DNA of 64,000 nucleotides from Vibrio panuliri (GTDB taxonomy: Bacteria; Pseudomonadota; Gammaproteobacteria; Enterobacterales; Vibrionaceae): NCBI RefSeq assembly GCF_009938205.1, contig NZ_AP019654.1, positions 1,240,001-1,304,000 of the forward strand, written 5' to 3'. The notes beneath the pieces were generated by a model. The model was not told the origin of the DNA. It ran no database searches and saw nothing but the letters and a program-made list of their open reading frames with translations. The position numbers and the translations under genes are program-made. Positions 34,021-45,805 of the stretch are shown piece by piece (the stretch's first letter is position 1; each line of letters starts with the position of its first letter).

Positions 34021-36402
34021 ATGAACATAAATCAGTACAACACGAAAGTGTGGTATACCCGATTAACCCAGCAACCTTGGCTGGTGTTGCTTCTATCCGT
34101 GTTGTTGTTAGTCGTTGCCAGTTACGGCGGCAAAAATCTCTACTTTGAAGGAGATTATCGAATCTTTTTTGATGGGAACAATCAACAGCTGCAAGCCTTT
34201 GATGAGATACAAGCGACGTTCTCAAAATCTGACAATATTTCAATTGTTATTGCGCCGACAGATGGCGAAATATTCACTGTATCAACATTGACCTTGATAC
34301 AACATTTAACCGAGCAGGCTTGGCTGGTGCCATACACCAGTCGGGTCGACTCACTGGCTAACTATCAACATACCCAAGCAGTGCAAGATGACCTGTTGGT
34401 TGAAGACTTATTGCTTGAAGAGCACCCGCTGACTAAAGCGCGTGTTGAGTACGTCAAGCAAGTGGCACTAAATGAACCTGCATTAGTTAATTCGATGGTC
34501 TCAGCATCGGGTAAGGTATCGGTGATCAATATTACGATACAGATGCCTGAAATTGATAAAACCGCCGAGTCCGTTGAGGTGAACCGTTACGTTGATGAAC
34601 TGATCAATGATTATCGCCAACACTACCCAGAGGTGGAGTTTCACAAAGCTGGCATCATTGCTTTAAATGGTGCGTTCGTTAAAGCTGCGCAAGATGATAG
34701 CGCGACACTTGTCCCTGCGATGTTTCTCATCATCTTAGTTTTTCTCACCATCATGTTGCGTTCCATATTGAGCGTTGCGGCGACTCTCATAATTATCGTT
34801 GGTTCTGTTGCAGCAACATTGGGAATTACGGGTTGGCTTGGTATGTACATCACTACTGCAACCGTCAATATTCCTACTTTAGTCATGACACTCGCGGTGG
34901 CCGATTGTGTCCATATCATCGCGGCGATGCGCCACAAAATGAAGCATAGTGCGAATAGATTGGCTGCGGTCGACCATAGCGTCGCGATTAATGCGATGCC
35001 GATATTGATAACCTCAGTCACCACCGCGATTGGCTTTCTGATGATGAACATGTCCGATTCGCCAGTATTGCAACAGTTTGGCAATGTCGCGGCATTGGGC
35101 GTTATGCTCGCATGTGGCTTGTCGGTCACCTTGTTACCTGCTTTGCTAAAGATTCTGCCGATAACAGTGGTAAGTGCGCCCGAATCGACGGCGAAAAAAC
35201 CAAGTATTTTTGACCGTCTAGCAGATTTTGTCATCGATTATCATCGCATTATGTTGCCGTTATCGATTGTGGTGATTTGTTTAGCTGGGCTTGCGATTCC
35301 ACTCAATAAAGTCAATGACGACTCAGTCCGATATTTCGACCACACCAGTGATTTTCGTCAAGCTGCAGACTTTATGGAGAAAGAGATTAGTGGCATGACC
35401 AATATCAGCGTTGCAATAAAGACTGCGGAATCACAAGGTATTGCCTCACCAAAGTTTATTGCTGCGTTGGGTGAGTTTACTGATTGGTTACGAAGCCAAC
35501 CAAACATAGATCATGTCGCCACGCTAAGTGACACCTACAAACGGCTCAATCAAAATATGCATGGCGACCAAGCGAGTTACTATCGCTTACCGCAAGACAG
35601 ACAACTCGCTGCGCAGTACTTGCTGTTGTATGAAATGTCCTTGCCATTTGGTTTGGATCTCAATAATCAGCTCAATATTGATAAGTCGTCGGTTAAGTTG
35701 GTCGTAACGACGCAAAACCGTGGTAGTGCAGAACTGGTCGCACTTGAGCAGCAGATTTACCAATGGTTTGAGGAGCATGCTTCCCAGTATCAAGTGGTGG
35801 CTTCCAGTCCTAACTTGATGTTTGCCCACATAGGTGAAACGAACATGGCAAGTATGCTAACAACGCTGCCTATTACGTTGTTGCTCGTCTCTGCCTTAAT
35901 GATATTCGCGCTAAAATCCCTTCGCTTGGGTCTGATTAGCCTCATGCCAAATGTGGCACCAGCGGTGATCGGGTTTGGTCTGTGGGCATTGATTTCCGGT
36001 GAGATCAACTTAGGTTTATCCGTGGTTGTGACATTGACCTTGGGGATCGTGGTGGACGATGCGGTGCATTTTCTTACTAAGTACCAACGAGCACGTGCCA
36101 GTGGCCAAGATACTCAGCAGGCGATTCGTTACGCCTTTCATACGGTTGGACGAGCGTTATGGATAACGACCGTGGTTTTGGTTGCCGGTTTTTCCGTACT
36201 CGCAATGTCCAGCTTCAGACTGAACTCGGATATGGGACTGCTCAGTGCCATCGTGATCTTTATTGCCTTGGTTGTCGATTTTGTTTTTCTCCCCGCGTTG
36301 CTGATGAAGTTCGATAAGCAACATGACCAATCCTATTCCGACCAGCCGGCAATAGAGTCAGTTTCAACCCCACAAGCAACAAGACAAGGAGTCACATTAT
36401 GA
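34021..36402 (+). CDS. RND-superfamily transporter (MMPL/HAE3-like)
   Basis: This protein of about 793 residues has two repeats, each with one membrane helix, a large periplasmic loop and a five-helix bundle; intramembrane Asp residues occur in VADCVHI and VVDDAVHF. This is the layout of the HAE3/MMPL branch of RND, which moves lipids, hopanoids or similar hydrophobic molecules, not of the AcrB type. The ATG at 34021 follows GGAG; an ATG four codons upstream overlaps the operator region. The stop overlaps the next start (ATGA). It heads the operon with a LolA-like protein and an outer-membrane barrel. Confidence 0.9.
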   Translation: MNINQYNTKVWYTRLTQQPWLVLLLSVLLLVVASYGGKNLYFEGDYRIFFDGNNQQLQAFDEIQATFSKSDNISIVIAPTDGEIFTVSTLTLIQHLTEQAWLVPYTSRVDSLANYQHTQAVQDDLLVEDLLLEEHPLTKARVEYVKQVALNEPALVNSMVSASGKVSVINITIQMPEIDKTAESVEVNRYVDELINDYRQHYPEVEFHKAGIIALNGAFVKAAQDDSATLVPAMFLIILVFLTIMLRSILSVAATLIIIVGSVAATLGITGWLGMYITTATVNIPTLVMTLAVADCVHIIAAMRHKMKHSANRLAAVDHSVAINAMPILITSVTTAIGFLMMNMSDSPVLQQFGNVAALGVMLACGLSVTLLPALLKILPITVVSAPESTAKKPSIFDRLADFVIDYHRIMLPLSIVVICLAGLAIPLNKVNDDSVRYFDHTSDFRQAADFMEKEISGMTNISVAIKTAESQGIASPKFIAALGEFTDWLRSQPNIDHVATLSDTYKRLNQNMHGDQASYYRLPQDRQLAAQYLLLYEMSLPFGLDLNNQLNIDKSSVKLVVTTQNRGSAELVALEQQIYQWFEEHASQYQVVASSPNLMFAHIGETNMASMLTTLPITLLLVSALMIFALKSLRLGLISLMPNVAPAVIGFGLWALISGEINLGLSVVVTLTLGIVVDDAVHFLTKYQRARASGQDTQQAIRYAFHTVGRALWITTVVLVAGFSVLAMSSFRLNSDMGLLSAIVIFIALVVDFVFLPALLMKFDKQHDQSYSDQPAIESVSTPQATRQGVTL

Positions 36403-37199
36403 ATTTATCCGCGAAACTTTGGCGCAAGAGTGCCGTCGTATTGGCCATCGTCTGTGCCAATCTAATCCCAGTTGCTGTCGCTGAGGATGGGCGAGGGTTG
36501 GAAATTGCCACAGAAAGAAAAAATCGCGATCAGGGGTGGGGGGATTCATTAAGCCAAATGGAGATGATATTAACCGATGCCCAAGGAGCAAGCAGTACGC
36601 GATTGATGCGCTTAAAAAGCCTTGAAGTGGATGATGATGGGGATAAAGGGTTAACGATTTTTGATCAGCCGCGTGACGTAAAAGGCACGGCATTTCTTAA
36701 CCATTCACACATCGCGGAGCCGGACGACCAGTGGCTTTATCTTCCTGCTTTGAAGCGAGTTAAACGTATTTCATCGCGCAATAAGTCTGGTCCTTTTATG
36801 GGCAGTGAGTTTTCTTACGAAGACCTCAGTTCATTTGAACTGGAGAAGTACCGCTTTAAGTTACTCAAACAAGAAGAATTTGCTCAAGTGAATAGCTATG
36901 TTCTAGAGCAGATCCCGACAGATAAGTACTCAGGCTATAGCAAGCAAATTACTTGGCTCGATGCGGAGCACTATCGTCCGTTAAAAGTCGAGTTTTATGA
37001 CCGCCGAGGCGCGTTGCTTAAAACACTGACATTCAGTGAATATCACCAGTACCTCAATCAATATTGGCGAGCGCACAAAATGGTCATGGTCAACCATCTT
37101 TCGGGGAAGCGTACCGAGTTGATAACCAGCAAGTTACAGTTTCAAACCGGGTTAACGACCAAAGACTTTCAGCAGAACATCCTCAAACGGATTAGGTAG
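36399..37199 (+). CDS. LolA-like outer-membrane lipoprotein-sorting protein
   Basis: This 266-residue periplasmic protein has a signal peptide (ending VAVAED) and a LolA/LppX-like fold: short beta segments such as MEMILTDAQG, RLMRLKSLE, DQWLYLPALKRVKRI and GPFMGSEFSYEDL are typical of the group encoded next to MMPL-type RND pumps. Such proteins carry a lipid in a half-barrel. Its start overlaps the RND stop by four bases, with AAGGAG upstream, so both are co-translated. It probably passes cargo between the RND transporter and the outer membrane. Confidence 0.85.
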   Translation: MNLSAKLWRKSAVVLAIVCANLIPVAVAEDGRGLEIATERKNRDQGWGDSLSQMEMILTDAQGASSTRLMRLKSLEVDDDGDKGLTIFDQPRDVKGTAFLNHSHIAEPDDQWLYLPALKRVKRISSRNKSGPFMGSEFSYEDLSSFELEKYRFKLLKQEEFAQVNSYVLEQIPTDKYSGYSKQITWLDAEHYRPLKVEFYDRRGALLKTLTFSEYHQYLNQYWRAHKMVMVNHLSGKRTELITSKLQFQTGLTTKDFQQNILKRIR

Positions 37200-37205
37200 G
37201 GTGTG

Positions 37206-38387
37206 ATGCAGTTTTATTTCAAGTTGGCACTTGGCACATTAATCATGGCAAGCCAATTTGCGAGTGCGCTCGAGTTGAGTGGGCAGGTAAACCTAGAACA
37301 TCGGCAGTTTCTGTCGCAAGGGACACAGGGGCAAGGCCAAGGTCAAACCTCGGTGGTATTGCAACCAGAGCTCTATTGGCAGGGGGAGGATGGTTCATCG
37401 AGCTTTACTCTGGTGCCGTTTTATCGCTATGACAGTTTGGATCAAGAACGCTCCCATGCAGATCTACGCGAGGCGCTGTGGCTTAAATATTGGGATGATT
37501 ATGAGTTGCGCATCGGCGTTGGGAAAGTATTTTGGGGAGTGACTGAGTCGGCGCATCTGGTCGATGTTGTCAATCAAACCGATGCAGTGGAGTCGGTGGA
37601 TGGAGAGCAGAAACTAGGACAACCAATGCTGCATCTTGCGCTAATCAAACCTTGGGGGACGCTGGACTCAATCTTATTACCTTACTTTCGACAACGCACG
37701 TTTGCAGGGCTCGATGGGCGACTTAGACCGCCGTTGCCGATTGTCTCAGATGCGATGTACGAATCATCAAGAAAACAAGCTCATCTAGACTATGCCTTTA
37801 GGTACAGTGCGATGCTTGACGATTGGGATATTGGGGTGAGTTATTTTAATGGTACCAATCGAGACCCTTACTATCGTGTAGCGTCCCATAGCAACCAATT
37901 AGTACTGGTGCCGTTTTATGCTCAATCTTCACAATTGGGTGTCGATCTGCAGGGGATTGTTGGTGACTGGCTATGGAAACTAGAAGCCATATATCGGGAT
38001 AGTTTTGATCACCATACCGCCAGCGTAGCGGGCTTTGAATACACCCATATTGGCGTATTTGGCTCTGTTTTGGATATTGGCTATATAGCTGAATATCTCT
38101 ATGACAGCCGAGGAAATAACGCTCAATCTGTTGGGCAGAATGACCTGTTTATTGGCAGTCGCTTTGTTCTCAATGATGAAGCGGGGACAGAAGTGCTTGT
38201 TGGGTTAACGCAGGATCTCGATCACCGTGACGTCTATAACGGTAAGTTAGAAGCATCGAGTCGCTTAACCAATCATTTGAAATGGCGATTGAATGCGTGG
38301 TGGTTCGAAAATCAGACGCCAACTGACTTACTCTATTTTGCACGGCGCGATGATTTTGTTGAACTATCGATAGAGTATTATTTTTAG
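37206..38387 (+). CDS. Predicted outer-membrane beta-barrel protein
   Basis: This 393-residue protein has a signal peptide (ending ASALE) and many alternating aromatic beta strands, and ends YYF, the terminal aromatic signature recognised by the Bam machinery. I do not recognise a named family; barrels of this kind occur beside RND/LolA-like pairs. The ATG at 37206 starts six bases after the LolA-like stop; GTG one codon before is also possible. A terminator follows, so it ends the operon. Confidence 0.8.
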   Translation: MQFYFKLALGTLIMASQFASALELSGQVNLEHRQFLSQGTQGQGQGQTSVVLQPELYWQGEDGSSSFTLVPFYRYDSLDQERSHADLREALWLKYWDDYELRIGVGKVFWGVTESAHLVDVVNQTDAVESVDGEQKLGQPMLHLALIKPWGTLDSILLPYFRQRTFAGLDGRLRPPLPIVSDAMYESSRKQAHLDYAFRYSAMLDDWDIGVSYFNGTNRDPYYRVASHSNQLVLVPFYAQSSQLGVDLQGIVGDWLWKLEAIYRDSFDHHTASVAGFEYTHIGVFGSVLDIGYIAEYLYDSRGNNAQSVGQNDLFIGSRFVLNDEAGTEVLVGLTQDLDHRDVYNGKLEASSRLTNHLKWRLNAWWFENQTPTDLLYFARRDDFVELSIEYYF

Positions 38388-38425
38388 CTAATAGCGCTAT
38401 AGACCAGTCGCGTAAAAACAAACTA

Positions 38426-38452
38426 AGGGAGCAGATCAAGCTCCCTTTTTTT
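38426..38452 (+). terminator. Terminator of the RND operon
   Basis: AGGGAGC-AGATCAA-GCTCCCT, followed by seven T, lies about 40 bases after the barrel gene. Confidence 0.88.
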
Positions 38453-38545
38453 AAATAATAAGTATGAGTTATTACACTAAATTGGATAGAATGTTACACA
38501 AAATATAACTAAATAATTAAAAAACAGTTGCGGAAAGGTTGGCCT

Positions 38546-39661
38546 ATGAACTCATTCCAATGGGACAGTTGTTATGAAACGGGGATTGATGAAGTCGATG
38601 AACAACATCAGTTTCTTGTGGATATTATTAATCGCTATGGTGTGTTGGTCGCCGAAAACACCATTTCGCTGCACGATATTCGAACCATCTTGTTTGAGCT
38701 TTCCCAATATTCAGAGTTTCATTTCCGCGAAGAAGAAGCCTTGATGCGTCAAAAAGGCATCTACTCAGAGCATTTACAACGGCACATCAAGGTGCATCGA
38801 GCGTTTATGACTGAGATCATTAGCATGCAAGCGTTTGTGAATGCGGAAAACAAACGGGCATCTGAACTGTTGCTCAACTTTCTTATCCATTGGTTGGCTT
38901 ACCACATCCTAGGTATCGACAAAAACATGTCTCGCCAATTGGCGAAAATTGACCGTGGGATTGATGCCAAAGTGGCGTATGAGGAAGAGGAAAAGGCCTC
39001 AGATAGTAGCACAGAGCCACTACTTGCGGCGCTAACGGGCCTATTTGAACAAGTTTCTGAGCGTAATAAGGCGCTATTGGAGCTTAACCAAAATCTTGAA
39101 GATATGGTGCAAGAGCGCACTAAGCAGCTGCTCAAAGCCAATGAGCAGTTAGAGGAACTCTCGCTGACGGATTCCCTTACCCAGTTACCCAATCGCCGCT
39201 GTGCAATGCGCCAACTCAAACAGTTGTGGGATGTCGCATCGGTTAAAAACGAACCGCTGGTGGCGATTATGATCGATGTTGATCATTTCAAAGAGGTGAA
39301 TGATAGTGCAGGGCATGATGCAGGGGACTTGGTTTTGCAAGAGATTGCCACCTTGCTTAAACATCATTTTCGCAATGATGATGTGGTTTGTCGGTTGGGT
39401 GGTGATGAATTCTTTGTAATTTGTCCCAATACCGACCAACAAGGTGGTCTGTATGTCGCTCGCCAAGCGCAAGAGTCAATATCAGAACTGCAACTCGATC
39501 TGGGTAAAGCATTTTGGCGTGGCAGCATTAGTGTTGGTGTCGCTGAGCGATTGGGTTCGATGGAGAGTTATCACGATCTGATTAAAGTCGCAGACAACGC
39601 AGTGTATCGTGCAAAAGCAGCAGGGCGAAATCGAGTATCCGCTTGGCTTAGCGTGGAATAG
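38546..39661 (+). CDS. Bacteriohemerythrin-diguanylate cyclase
   Basis: This 371-residue cytoplasmic protein joins an N-terminal hemerythrin domain (iron ligands likely H21, H59, E63, H80 or H84, then IHWLAYHILGID) by a coiled coil (about residues 165-210) to a GGDEF domain with GGDEF at 285-289 and an RxxD inhibitory site at 276-279. The architecture matches the V. cholerae hemerythrin-DGC, whose cyclase activity depends on the iron/oxygen state. It should make c-di-GMP in response to O2 or redox and be product-inhibited. The ATG at 38546 begins the domain; an upstream TTG is unlikely. Confidence 0.93.
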   Translation: MNSFQWDSCYETGIDEVDEQHQFLVDIINRYGVLVAENTISLHDIRTILFELSQYSEFHFREEEALMRQKGIYSEHLQRHIKVHRAFMTEIISMQAFVNAENKRASELLLNFLIHWLAYHILGIDKNMSRQLAKIDRGIDAKVAYEEEEKASDSSTEPLLAALTGLFEQVSERNKALLELNQNLEDMVQERTKQLLKANEQLEELSLTDSLTQLPNRRCAMRQLKQLWDVASVKNEPLVAIMIDVDHFKEVNDSAGHDAGDLVLQEIATLLKHHFRNDDVVCRLGGDEFFVICPNTDQQGGLYVARQAQESISELQLDLGKAFWRGSISVGVAERLGSMESYHDLIKVADNAVYRAKAAGRNRVSAWLSVE

Positions 39662-39713
39662 TATCAACGTTTGAATGGATTTTTATTGCGCCCATAAGCC
39701 GATTTGCTCAGCT

Positions 39714-40196
39714 CTATAGTGATTTTATCATCCATACATCACAGCTACCGTGTATGCTGCTAGCAATCGGAGCATCTAAATGCTCAAAGCCGACTTTTTC
39801 ATACAGAGTGATAGCAGCATGCATGGAACTTAAAGTGTCTAAGTAGCACTGGCTAAACCCTTGCTGCTTGGCAAAGTCTAAACATGCGAGCGTGAGTTTC
39901 TTACCTAATCCCAAACCGCGACTTTGGGGCAAAAGGAAGAGTTTTTTTAGTTCGCATATATCATCGGAATGATTGAGTGGAGCAAGACCACACCCTCCTA
40001 CGACGTCACCATCAATCGTGGCGACTAAATATAAACTTTTGTTTTTTTCAGTGTAGTAGTGACTCATCGCCTCTACTTCGGCATCGGATGGTCCGAACCC
40101 TTCACCAATAGCGCCAAATTCAGCGCCTACCGTTTTGATTATATTGCATATTTCTTCATTCTGTTCAGCCAGAATTGGTTTGACGATTAACGACAT
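39714..40196 (-). CDS. GNAT-family N-acetyltransferase
   Basis: This 160-residue enzyme shows the acetyl-CoA loop (LPQSRGLGLGKKL) and the strand-helix end (YLDTLSSMHAAITLYEKVGF) of the GNAT fold. It would transfer an acetyl group to an amine; the substrate is unknown. The ATG follows AAGGAAG. The upstream region is shared with the divergent pheST transcript. Confidence 0.88.
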   Translation of the reverse strand: MSLIVKPILAEQNEEICNIIKTVGAEFGAIGEGFGPSDAEVEAMSHYYTEKNKSLYLVATIDGDVVGGCGLAPLNHSDDICELKKLFLLPQSRGLGLGKKLTLACLDFAKQQGFSQCYLDTLSSMHAAITLYEKVGFEHLDAPIASSIHGSCDVWMIKSL

Positions 40197-40207
40197 TTTG
40201 ACTTCCT

Positions 40208-41429
<1,222 letters not shown>

Positions 41430-41447
41430 TCCAGGGGATCAAGCACA

Positions 41448-43835
41448 ATGAAATTCAGCGAATCATGGCTTCGTGAGTGGGTGAATCCTGCGATTACCAC
41501 TGACGAACTAACACACCAAATCACTATGGCTGGTCTAGAGGTAGATGACGTTTTACCTGTAGCGGGCACGTTCAACGGCGTAAAAGTGGGTCACGTTGTT
41601 GAGTGTGGTCAACACCCAGATGCTGACAAACTGCGCGTAACGAAAGTTGACGTAGGTGAAGAAGAGCTTCTAGACATCGTATGTGGTGCGGCTAACTGTC
41701 GCCAAGGTCTAAAAGTTGCAGTTGCAACGGTAGGCGCTGTTCTACCGGGTGATTTCAAAATCAAAAAAGCCAAGCTACGTGGCCAGCCTTCACACGGTAT
41801 GCTTTGTTCATTCACTGAACTGGGTATCGATGTAGAATCAAACGGCATTATGGAACTGGCAGAAGACGCAGTGGTTGGCACTGACTTCCGCGAATTCTTA
41901 GGTCTAGACGATGTAACTGTTGACGTTGACCTAACGGCTAACCGCGCAGACTGTTTCAGCATTCGTGGTCTTGCTCGTGAAGTGGGCGTTCTAAACCGCG
42001 CTGACGTTACAGAGCCAGCAGTTGAAGCTGCAGTAGAAACGATCACTGACACGGTTTCAATTGAAGTCAAAGCACCTGCGGCATGTCCACGTTACCTTGG
42101 TCGAGTGATCAAAAACGTAAACGTTCAAGCAGAAACACCGCTTTGGATTCAAGAGAAGCTACGTCGTTGTGGCATGCGTTCAATTGACCCAGTAGTCGAC
42201 GTAACTAACTACGTAATGCTAGAACAAGGTCAACCAATGCACGCATTTGACCTTGCTAAGATTGAAGGTGGCATCGTTGTACGTCTGGCTGAGCAAGGTG
42301 AGAAGCTAGTACTTCTAGATGGCAGTGAAGCAGAGCTAAACGCCGATACTCTTGTAGTGGCTGACCACAATAAAGCGCTTGCAATTGCGGGTATCTTCGG
42401 TGGTGAAGATTCAGGCGTTAGCACTGAAACTAAAGATGTACTACTTGAGTGTGCATTCTTTGCTCCTGACCACATTCGTGGTCGTGCTCGTAGCTACGGT
42501 CTACACACTGATTCATCTATGCGTTTTGAGCGTGGTGTCGATTACGCACTACAATTCAAAGCCGTTGACCGTGCAACACAGCTTCTAATCGAAATTTGTG
42601 GTGGTGAAGTTGCACCAGTAGTGGCAGTGGAGTCTGAAGCAGACCTACCTAAGCCAAACCAAGTAGCACTTCGTCGCACTAAACTAGACAACCTACTGGG
42701 TCACCACATTGCGGATGCAGACGTGGTAGAGATCCTAGAGCGTCTAGGTATGACAGTTGAAGCAAATGCTGAAGGTTGGGTTGCTGTTGCACCGACATGG
42801 CGTTTCGACATTGCTATTGAGCAAGATTTGATTGAAGAAGTTGGTCGTATCTACGGTTACGATAACATTCCAAATCAACACCCAATTGCTGCACTGACTA
42901 TGCACAACCACGTTGAAGCGGACCAACCGCTAAAACGCGTGCGTGATCTGCTGGTTGACCGTGGTTTCCACGAAGCAATTACTTACAGCTTCGTAGAGCC
43001 TGAGCAACAAAAACTGATCGTGCCAGATGTTGCACCACTTGTTCTGCCAAACCCAATCTCGGCAGACATGTCAGCAATGCGCCTAGGTCTAATCCAAGGT
43101 CTGCTAAATACTGTGGTTCACAACCAAAAACGTCAGCAACCACGTGTTCGTCTATTCGAATACGGCTTGCGTTTCATTCCATGTGAATCGGCAGAAAACG
43201 GCATGCGTCAAGAGCCAATGCTAGCAGGTGTTATCGCGGGTACTCGCGGTGAAGAACACTGGGATATGGCAACAGCAACCGTTGATTTCTTCGATCTTAA
43301 AGCGGATCTAGAAGCGGTACTTGAGCTATCTGCAAACGAAAAAGCCTACTCTTTCGTTGCCGCTAAGCACCCAGCGCTACATCCTGGTCAATCTGCAGCT
43401 ATCGTACTAGATGGCAAAGAGATCGGTGTGATTGGTACGGTACACCCAGAACTAGAGCGTAAGTTCGGTCTAAACGGTCGTACTATCGTATTCGAAATCG
43501 AATGGGATGCAATCAACACTCGCGTGATTCCAGAAGCAGTCGCACTGTCTAAGTTCCCTGCAAACCGTCGTGATATCGCGGTAGTAGTCGACGAAGCAGT
43601 GGCATCTGGCGACATCGTAAACGCTTGTCTAGAGCAGGGTGGTGAGTTCTTGAAAGACGCACGTCTATTTGACGTGTACGTAGGTAAAGGCGTAGAAGAA
43701 GGCAAGAAGAGCCTAGCTATCGCACTAACGCTACAGTCTCTAGAGCGCACGCTTGAAGATGCAGATATCGCAGGTGCGGTTGATGCAATCGTTGCTCACG
43801 TTTCAGAGAAGTTTGGCGCAACTCTACGCGACTAA
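41448..43835 (+). CDS. pheT: Phenylalanine--tRNA ligase beta subunit
   Basis: This 795-residue subunit has the N-terminal tRNA-binding (EMAP-like) domain, B3/B4 editing domain, B5 domains and C-terminal ferredoxin-fold anticodon-binding domain ([34 protein letters not shown]). The length is normal. It ends in a strong terminator and is not followed by ihfA as in E. coli. Confidence 0.98.
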   Translation: MKFSESWLREWVNPAITTDELTHQITMAGLEVDDVLPVAGTFNGVKVGHVVECGQHPDADKLRVTKVDVGEEELLDIVCGAANCRQGLKVAVATVGAVLPGDFKIKKAKLRGQPSHGMLCSFTELGIDVESNGIMELAEDAVVGTDFREFLGLDDVTVDVDLTANRADCFSIRGLAREVGVLNRADVTEPAVEAAVETITDTVSIEVKAPAACPRYLGRVIKNVNVQAETPLWIQEKLRRCGMRSIDPVVDVTNYVMLEQGQPMHAFDLAKIEGGIVVRLAEQGEKLVLLDGSEAELNADTLVVADHNKALAIAGIFGGEDSGVSTETKDVLLECAFFAPDHIRGRARSYGLHTDSSMRFERGVDYALQFKAVDRATQLLIEICGGEVAPVVAVESEADLPKPNQVALRRTKLDNLLGHHIADADVVEILERLGMTVEANAEGWVAVAPTWRFDIAIEQDLIEEVGRIYGYDNIPNQHPIAALTMHNHVEADQPLKRVRDLLVDRGFHEAITYSFVEPEQQKLIVPDVAPLVLPNPISADMSAMRLGLIQGLLNTVVHNQKRQQPRVRLFEYGLRFIPCESAENGMRQEPMLAGVIAGTRGEEHWDMATATVDFFDLKADLEAVLELSANEKAYSFVAAKHPALHPGQSAAIVLDGKEIGVIGTVHPELERKFGLNGRTIVFEIEWDAINTRVIPEAVALSKFPANRRDIAVVVDEAVASGDIVNACLEQGGEFLKDARLFDVYVGKGVEEGKKSLAIALTLQSLERTLEDADIAGAVDAIVAHVSEKFGATLRD

Positions 43836-43853
43836 TACTTAAAGAGACGGATA

Positions 43854-43886
43854 TAAAAAACCTGCCAAGCGGCAGGTTTTTTTTCG
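43854..43886. terminator. Bidirectional terminator between pheT and chemoreceptor gene
   Basis: AAAAAACCTGCC-AAGC-GGCAGGTTTTTTTT is a perfect stem with A and T tracts on both sides between converging genes. Confidence 0.92.
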
Positions 43887-43899
43887 TCTCATGATAGGG

Positions 43900-45549
43900 C
43901 TAAACTTTAAATCGTTTAGCCAGAGTTTCAAGCTGGCTTGAGAGCCCATTGAGAGTTTCGCTGCTGGCAGAAAGTTGGTCGGCCGCCTGCGCAGTTTCAT
44001 CTGTTAAGGTGCTGATCTCACTAATGTTCATATTGATATCATTCACTACGGTTGATTGCTCTTCCGTTGCGGTCGCCACCAAGGTATTTTGGTCGTTGAT
44101 CATTTCAATAAAGGCGTTAATTTGTTGCAGTGATAGCGCCACCGCTTCAGACTGCTCAACAACAATCGTACTTTGCTCATGTCCACGTGACATGGAATCA
44201 ACCGCATTGGTCGACTCTTGCTGAAGGCGATTGATCACACCTTGGATCTCTTCGGTGGATTCCGCAGAGCGACTTGCAAGATTGCGTACCTCATCTGCTA
44301 CTACAGCAAAACCGCGTCCTTGCTCACCAGCACGGGCGGCTTCGATTGCCGCGTTGAGTGCCAACAGGTTAGTTTGCTCGGAGATACTGCGAATGGTTTC
44401 TAGAATTGAGCTGATATCTTCCACTTGCACCGCAAGCGAGCTAACCACAGATTTTGCTCCGTCAATTTCCGTAGATAAGAACTCAATATTACTGGTCGTT
44501 TCGGTGACTTTCGTGACGCCGACGTTCGCCTGTTCGGTTGCTTCTCTGGCAATATTTGCCGCGCTTGCAGCATTCGAAGAAATTTCACCTACGGTAGCAC
44601 CAAGTTCATTAATAGCTGTGGCGACTTGCGTTGTGCGGTCACGTTGTGAGACACAAATTTGCTGAGTTTGGTGTGCTTGACTAGCCAATGTCTCAGCGGC
44701 TTCTGACATGCGATGGCTGCTGGTCATAATTTCAGAAATGGATTCATGCACACGATCCATTAACGAGTTAAAGCTTCGCCCAATATCACTCAGTTCATCA
44801 TTTGAAGAGACATCAAGGCGAACATCGAGTGCCAAGTCATTCGCGGCGTGGTTCATGTCTTTCTTCAGCGCATCGACTTTTTTACGCATATCACTGACCA
44901 CAATATAGGCGATTGCGAAAGAGAGTAGCAAGCCAACAGCAATGGCCCCAAACAGGGTGTACTCGCCCTTGACGAATGTCTGCTCGCTCTGTGCATGTTG
45001 CGCTTCCGCTTGCACGAGTAAGTTATCTAGAATTGCAGCAGCTTGTTTGCGCAGGGTACCGTAACTTTTGGCATATTGTTGTTGATAGATTTGGCTCGCG
45101 GTTGCCATATCACCACGTTCGAATGCGGCTAACATCGGGGTTAGCTCTTCATTGACCATCTTTTCCATTGCCGCTTTAAGTGCAGTAGCTTCTTGCTTCA
45201 TTTCAGGATTGACTTGCGCAGCAACGGCTTGCTCTAACGAGGTGACAAGTTCAGGAATGTCCTCTTCGCGGGTTTCTTTCACACGCGTTAACACCCCTTT
45301 CTTATCTTGCAGGGATTCCACTTGTTGGAGCAGCATCATATCAATACCTACGCGCATACGGGGAATACGTGATGCGACTTCTGCCATTGATCGCATCGGG
45401 TCAGCGGTATTGAGATAAATTGCTTCGGTTTGAGTTTGGATTTTGCTCATAGAGCTAACACTTAAAACGGCCACGACCAATAAGGCAAGGCAAGGGGCAA
45501 GTACAGCTAATATAAGCCGAGTTCTAATTGTAGTTTTATCAAGAAACAT
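43900..45549 (-). CDS. Methyl-accepting chemotaxis protein
   Basis: This 549-residue chemoreceptor has membrane segment 1 at about residues 12-32, a helical periplasmic region (likely a four-helix bundle) to about 195, membrane segment 2 at about 200-222, a HAMP linker and a signalling domain with [20 protein letters not shown] at the tip. The ligand is unknown. The ATG lies after AGGA. It is unrelated in sensor sequence to the chemoreceptor at 1449. Confidence 0.93.
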   Translation of the reverse strand: MFLDKTTIRTRLILAVLAPCLALLVVAVLSVSSMSKIQTQTEAIYLNTADPMRSMAEVASRIPRMRVGIDMMLLQQVESLQDKKGVLTRVKETREEDIPELVTSLEQAVAAQVNPEMKQEATALKAAMEKMVNEELTPMLAAFERGDMATASQIYQQQYAKSYGTLRKQAAAILDNLLVQAEAQHAQSEQTFVKGEYTLFGAIAVGLLLSFAIAYIVVSDMRKKVDALKKDMNHAANDLALDVRLDVSSNDELSDIGRSFNSLMDRVHESISEIMTSSHRMSEAAETLASQAHQTQQICVSQRDRTTQVATAINELGATVGEISSNAASAANIAREATEQANVGVTKVTETTSNIEFLSTEIDGAKSVVSSLAVQVEDISSILETIRSISEQTNLLALNAAIEAARAGEQGRGFAVVADEVRNLASRSAESTEEIQGVINRLQQESTNAVDSMSRGHEQSTIVVEQSEAVALSLQQINAFIEMINDQNTLVATATEEQSTVVNDINMNISEISTLTDETAQAADQLSASSETLNGLSSQLETLAKRFKV

Positions 45550-45743
45550 ACCAAAATCCTGTTTGAATATGATGAATGAGCTTGTCTGAGAGCGACGTGA
45601 GAGCTTGGATAAGAGTGAGTTAACAAATATTAACTCGTTTGAATAATGATATTTATAAGCGACTTATATGTATCAAAATGTGACGGATTGGTTGTTCTCG
45701 AATTAAGCAAATTAAGATTTAATAAAACTGGGACGCCATACGC

Positions 45744-45773
45744 AAAAACCCCAAGCATGAACTTGGGGTTTTG
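45744..45773 (-). terminator. Terminator after scrA
   Basis: AACCCCAAG-CATGAA-CTTGGGGTT is a strong stem with A5 on its left side, read as a T run on the minus strand, downstream of scrA. Confidence 0.88.
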
Positions 45774-45805
45774 TCAGACTTAGCCTACAAATGGCGCTGC
45801 CATGA

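Noticed and set aside
44231..44665. Plus-strand frame inside the second chemoreceptor gene
   Set aside because: It is opposite the conserved signalling domain, so it is a shadow frame.
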